Below are positions 60,111 through 64,000 of a stretch of DNA of 64,000 nucleotides, one piece after another; the stretch's first letter is position 1, and each line of letters opens with the position of its first letter. A program made the translations under genes and the position numbers. This DNA is from Hyphomonadaceae bacterium (lineage in GTDB: Bacteria > Pseudomonadota > Alphaproteobacteria > Rhizobiales > Hyphomicrobiaceae). The notes under the pieces were generated by a model that saw nothing but the letters and a program-made list of their open reading frames with translations, searched no databases and was not told where the DNA came from. The stretch is from assembly GCA_019747815.1 (NCBI GenBank), contig JAIEQJ010000061.1, positions 48,608-112,607 of the forward strand, in the 5' to 3' direction.

Positions 60111-60422
60111 AAGATCTCCTTGATGGGACAGAGGGCTAAGGCTCCCCAGCGCAGTGAACGATGATAACGTTGCGCCGGGTCCTACCCGTCGCTGCCGCGG
60201 GCTCAAGCGCTCGCGGAACAGGGAATAACAGGGCCGCGGCGCCGTCCCGCCCGGCCAGATGCGGCATTCCATACACAGCCGCGCGGTTGCTGCACCGCGC
60301 CCAGCATGCTATGCGCGGGCAAGGGGTGACTGCAACCGCGCTGCAGGCTTTTTGGCCATCCGGCTGTTGCGCCAGGGCGCGCCTCCGTTCTCCCATTGTT
60401 CCAAAGCGGAAGCTTATTGCAC
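60111..60422. promoter_or_regulatory. Divergent BA14K/atp control region
   Basis: 312 bp between divergent genes, so it must hold the ATP synthase operon promoter. No clear -35/-10 pair is visible by eye. Short GC hairpins and a GGAAGCTTATTGCAC stretch near 60409 are present. No ORF of coding character is seen. Confidence 0.45.
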
Positions 60423-60982
60423 GTGTCCACTGATGAACCCATGATGGCGAGCATGGCGGGGCGCTATGCCGCCGCCCTGTTTGAGATCGCCAAGGACGAG
60501 AAGCGGCTCACGCAGGTCGAGAGCGACGTCAAGACGTTCCAGACCATGCTGGATGCCAGCGAGGATCTCCGCCGCCTGGTGCGCAGCCCGGTGATCACCG
60601 CCGACGATCAGGCCAAGGCGCTGGCCGCCATCCTGGAAAAGGCCGGCATTGCCGGTCTGACCGCCAACTTCCTCAACCTGATCACCCGCAACCGCCGCCT
60701 GTTCGCGGTGGCCGACATGCTCAAGAACTTCCGCGCCCTGCTGGCGCGCGAGCGCGGCGAGGTGAGCGCCGATGTCGCCTCCGCCCACCCGCTCAGCAGC
60801 GAGCAGATGAACGCGCTCAAGGACGCGCTGAAAGCCCAGGTGGGCAAGGACGTGCAGATCAACACGCGTGTCGATCCCCATCTGCTGGGCGGCCTGGTCG
60901 TCAAGGTCGGCAGCCGGATGATCGACAGCTCGCTCAGAACCAAGCTCAACAATCTCAAAGTTGCGATGAAAGGTATTGGCTG

Positions 60983-60983
<1 letters not shown>
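60423..60983 (+). CDS. atpH: ATP synthase F1 subunit delta
   Basis: 186 residues from the GTG at 60423 ([20 protein letters not shown]); downstream ATGs at 60441-60453 are alternatives. The N-terminal six-helix bundle [20 protein letters not shown] and the C-terminal [40 protein letters not shown] are diagnostic. Delta connects the F1 head to the b-subunit stator. First gene of the F1 operon; the Fo genes (atpIBEF) are absent, as expected in alphaproteobacteria. Its stop overlaps the atpA start by one base (TGATG). Confidence 0.97.
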
Positions 60984-62512
<1,529 letters not shown>

Positions 62513-62523
62513 AGCTCAAACGG

Positions 62524-62590
62524 TAGCGGCCGGGCTTCGGCCGCCTAGGGACATCGAAGGCTCACATCAAAGGCTCACATCAAAGGCTCC
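62524..62590. repeat. Hairpin and triple 13-bp repeat between atpA and atpG
   Basis: GCGGCCG-GGCTT-CGGCCGC (62526-62544) forms a strong hairpin without a T-run, so it is not a terminator. It is followed by three near-exact copies of CATCAAAGGCTCA (CATCGAAGGCTCA, CATCAAAGGCTCA, CATCAAAGGCTCC) ending directly before the atpG ATG. Each copy repeats the AAGG ribosome-binding core. Confidence 0.8.
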
Positions 62591-62591
62591 C

Positions 62592-63473
62592 ATGGCCTCC
62601 CTGAAAGACATGCGCAACCGCATCGCCTCGGTGAAGGCGACGCGGAAGATTACCAAAGCCATGCAGATGGTGGCGGCTGCCAAGCTGCGGCGCGCCCAGG
62701 AGGCGGCGACGGCCGCCCGCCCCTATGCCCAACGCATGGCCGAGGTGATGGCCAGCATCAACGCGACCATGGCCGGCAAGACCGGTGCGTCGCCGCTGCT
62801 GGTGGGCACCGGCAACGACCTGGTGCACCTGCTGCTCGTCATGACCGCCGAGCGCGGCTTGTGCGGCGGCTTCAACACCAACATCGCCCGCCTCGCCCGG
62901 CAGGACGCCGCGCGTCTCGTCAGGGAGGGCAAGACCGTCAAGATCCTCTGCGTCGGCCGCAAGGGGGCGGACGCCCTGCGCCGCGACTGGAGCCGGCAGA
63001 TCATCGACCGGGTGGATCTCAAGGCGGTCAAGCAGGTCGGCTTCACCAACGCCGAGGCGATCGCGGGCAAGATTCTCGCCCGCTTCGAGGCCGGCGAGTT
63101 CGACGTCTGCACGCTCTACTACTCCGAGTTCAAGTCGGTGATCGCGCAGAAGCCGACCGCACTGCAGCTCATCCCGGCGCGCGCGGGCGATGCGGCCCCC
63201 GCACAGGCGAAGCCCCAGGCCAGCCACGAGTTCGAGCCGAGCGAGGAAGAGATCCTGGCGCCGCTGATTGCCCGCAACATCGCCACGCAGGTGTTCCGCG
63301 GGCTGCTGGAGAACGCCGCCAGCGAGCAGGGCGCGCGCATGTCGGCCATGGACAGCGCCACGCGCAACGCCGGCGACATGATCAACAAGCTGACGATCAA
63401 GTACAACCGCCAGCGGCAAGCCAACATCACCAAGGAACTGATCGAGATCATCTCCGGCGCCGAAGCGCTGTGA
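62592..63473 (+). CDS. atpG: ATP synthase F1 subunit gamma
   Basis: 293 residues. N-terminal helix [39 protein letters not shown] and the C-terminal helix [35 protein letters not shown] form the rotor shaft; [13 protein letters not shown] is the conserved Rossmann-like start. It turns inside alpha3beta3. The DNA just upstream contains a strong hairpin and a triple 13-bp repeat, so atpG translation may be separately tuned. atpD follows 30 bp downstream. Confidence 0.98.
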   Translation: MASLKDMRNRIASVKATRKITKAMQMVAAAKLRRAQEAATAARPYAQRMAEVMASINATMAGKTGASPLLVGTGNDLVHLLLVMTAERGLCGGFNTNIARLARQDAARLVREGKTVKILCVGRKGADALRRDWSRQIIDRVDLKAVKQVGFTNAEAIAGKILARFEAGEFDVCTLYYSEFKSVIAQKPTALQLIPARAGDAAPAQAKPQASHEFEPSEEEILAPLIARNIATQVFRGLLENAASEQGARMSAMDSATRNAGDMINKLTIKYNRQRQANITKELIEIISGAEAL

Positions 63474-63503
63474 GTGGAGTTCGCAAGACAGGGATATCCG
63501 TAC

Positions 63504-64000
<497 letters not shown>

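Overview
The window is GC-rich, densely coding DNA from an alphaproteobacterial chromosome, most likely of the order Hyphomicrobiales (Rhizobiales). The grounds are an Irr-type iron regulator fragment at the left edge, a coaBC-dut pair with ubiB nearby, a dnaX-ybaB-recR block with the 4.5S RNA, a sucA-sucB-lpd block, F1-only ATP synthase genes (atpHAGD) next to priA and an Fsa-type transaldolase, and perfect ParB-binding (parS) sequence. No tRNA, rRNA, CRISPR array or intact insertion sequence was seen.

Layout. 1-7.3 kb: end of irr, a secreted SH3 protein, a D-2-hydroxyacid dehydrogenase, a HAD phosphatase, a MoeB/ThiF-like adenylyltransferase, two exported proteins of poorly known function (DUF4189, ARPP-1-like), then dut. 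7.3-14.7 kb: coaBC and ubiB, separated by a divergent gene pair that is the most striking feature here: an AraC-family regulator fused in one reading frame to a complete acetamidase/formamidase domain, facing a Tat-exported paralogue of that same enzyme. 14.8-22.6 kb: a parDE toxin-antitoxin pair with an operator-like palindrome, an SMP-30 lactonase, a DUF1254 protein, a bactofilin, an MBL-fold hydrolase, an FkbM methyltransferase and a GST. 22.6-24 kb: two parS-like sites, then eroded DNA with a gene remnant, REP-type repeats and a frameshifted secreted protein.

24-37 kb: recR, ybaB, dnaX and ffs (replication, repair, secretion), nudC, an OpgC-SGNH pair for envelope glycan modification, a membrane-anchored nuclease and a GMC oxidoreductase that are flanked by inverted repeat modules, an alpha/beta hydrolase and a TAXI-type solute-binding protein. 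37-43.7 kb: long hairpin repeats, then lpd, a DUF2442/DUF4160 pair (the latter apparently frameshifted), sucB and sucA: the 2-oxoglutarate dehydrogenase complex. 44-53 kb: pobA (aerobic 4-hydroxybenzoate hydroxylation) and, 4 kb away, hcrCAB (4-hydroxybenzoyl-CoA reductase, the oxygen-independent route), with a LysR regulator, a LysE exporter, an SDR and a glutamine amidotransferase between them. 53-64 kb: a TraB/GumN protein, xerC, a cold-shock protein, an Fsa-type transaldolase, priA, a BA14K-like protein and the start of the atpHAGD operon, which runs off the right edge.

The core genes (suc/lpd, atp, dnaX, recR, priA, xerC, coaBC, dut, ubiB) give the respiratory and replication backbone. 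Accessory content is concentrated in the formamidase divergon, the parS/REP region, the SNase-GMC block and the aromatic degradation genes. Most of the antisense ORFs in this DNA, some above 1,000 codons, are artefacts of GC-biased codon use and were left out.
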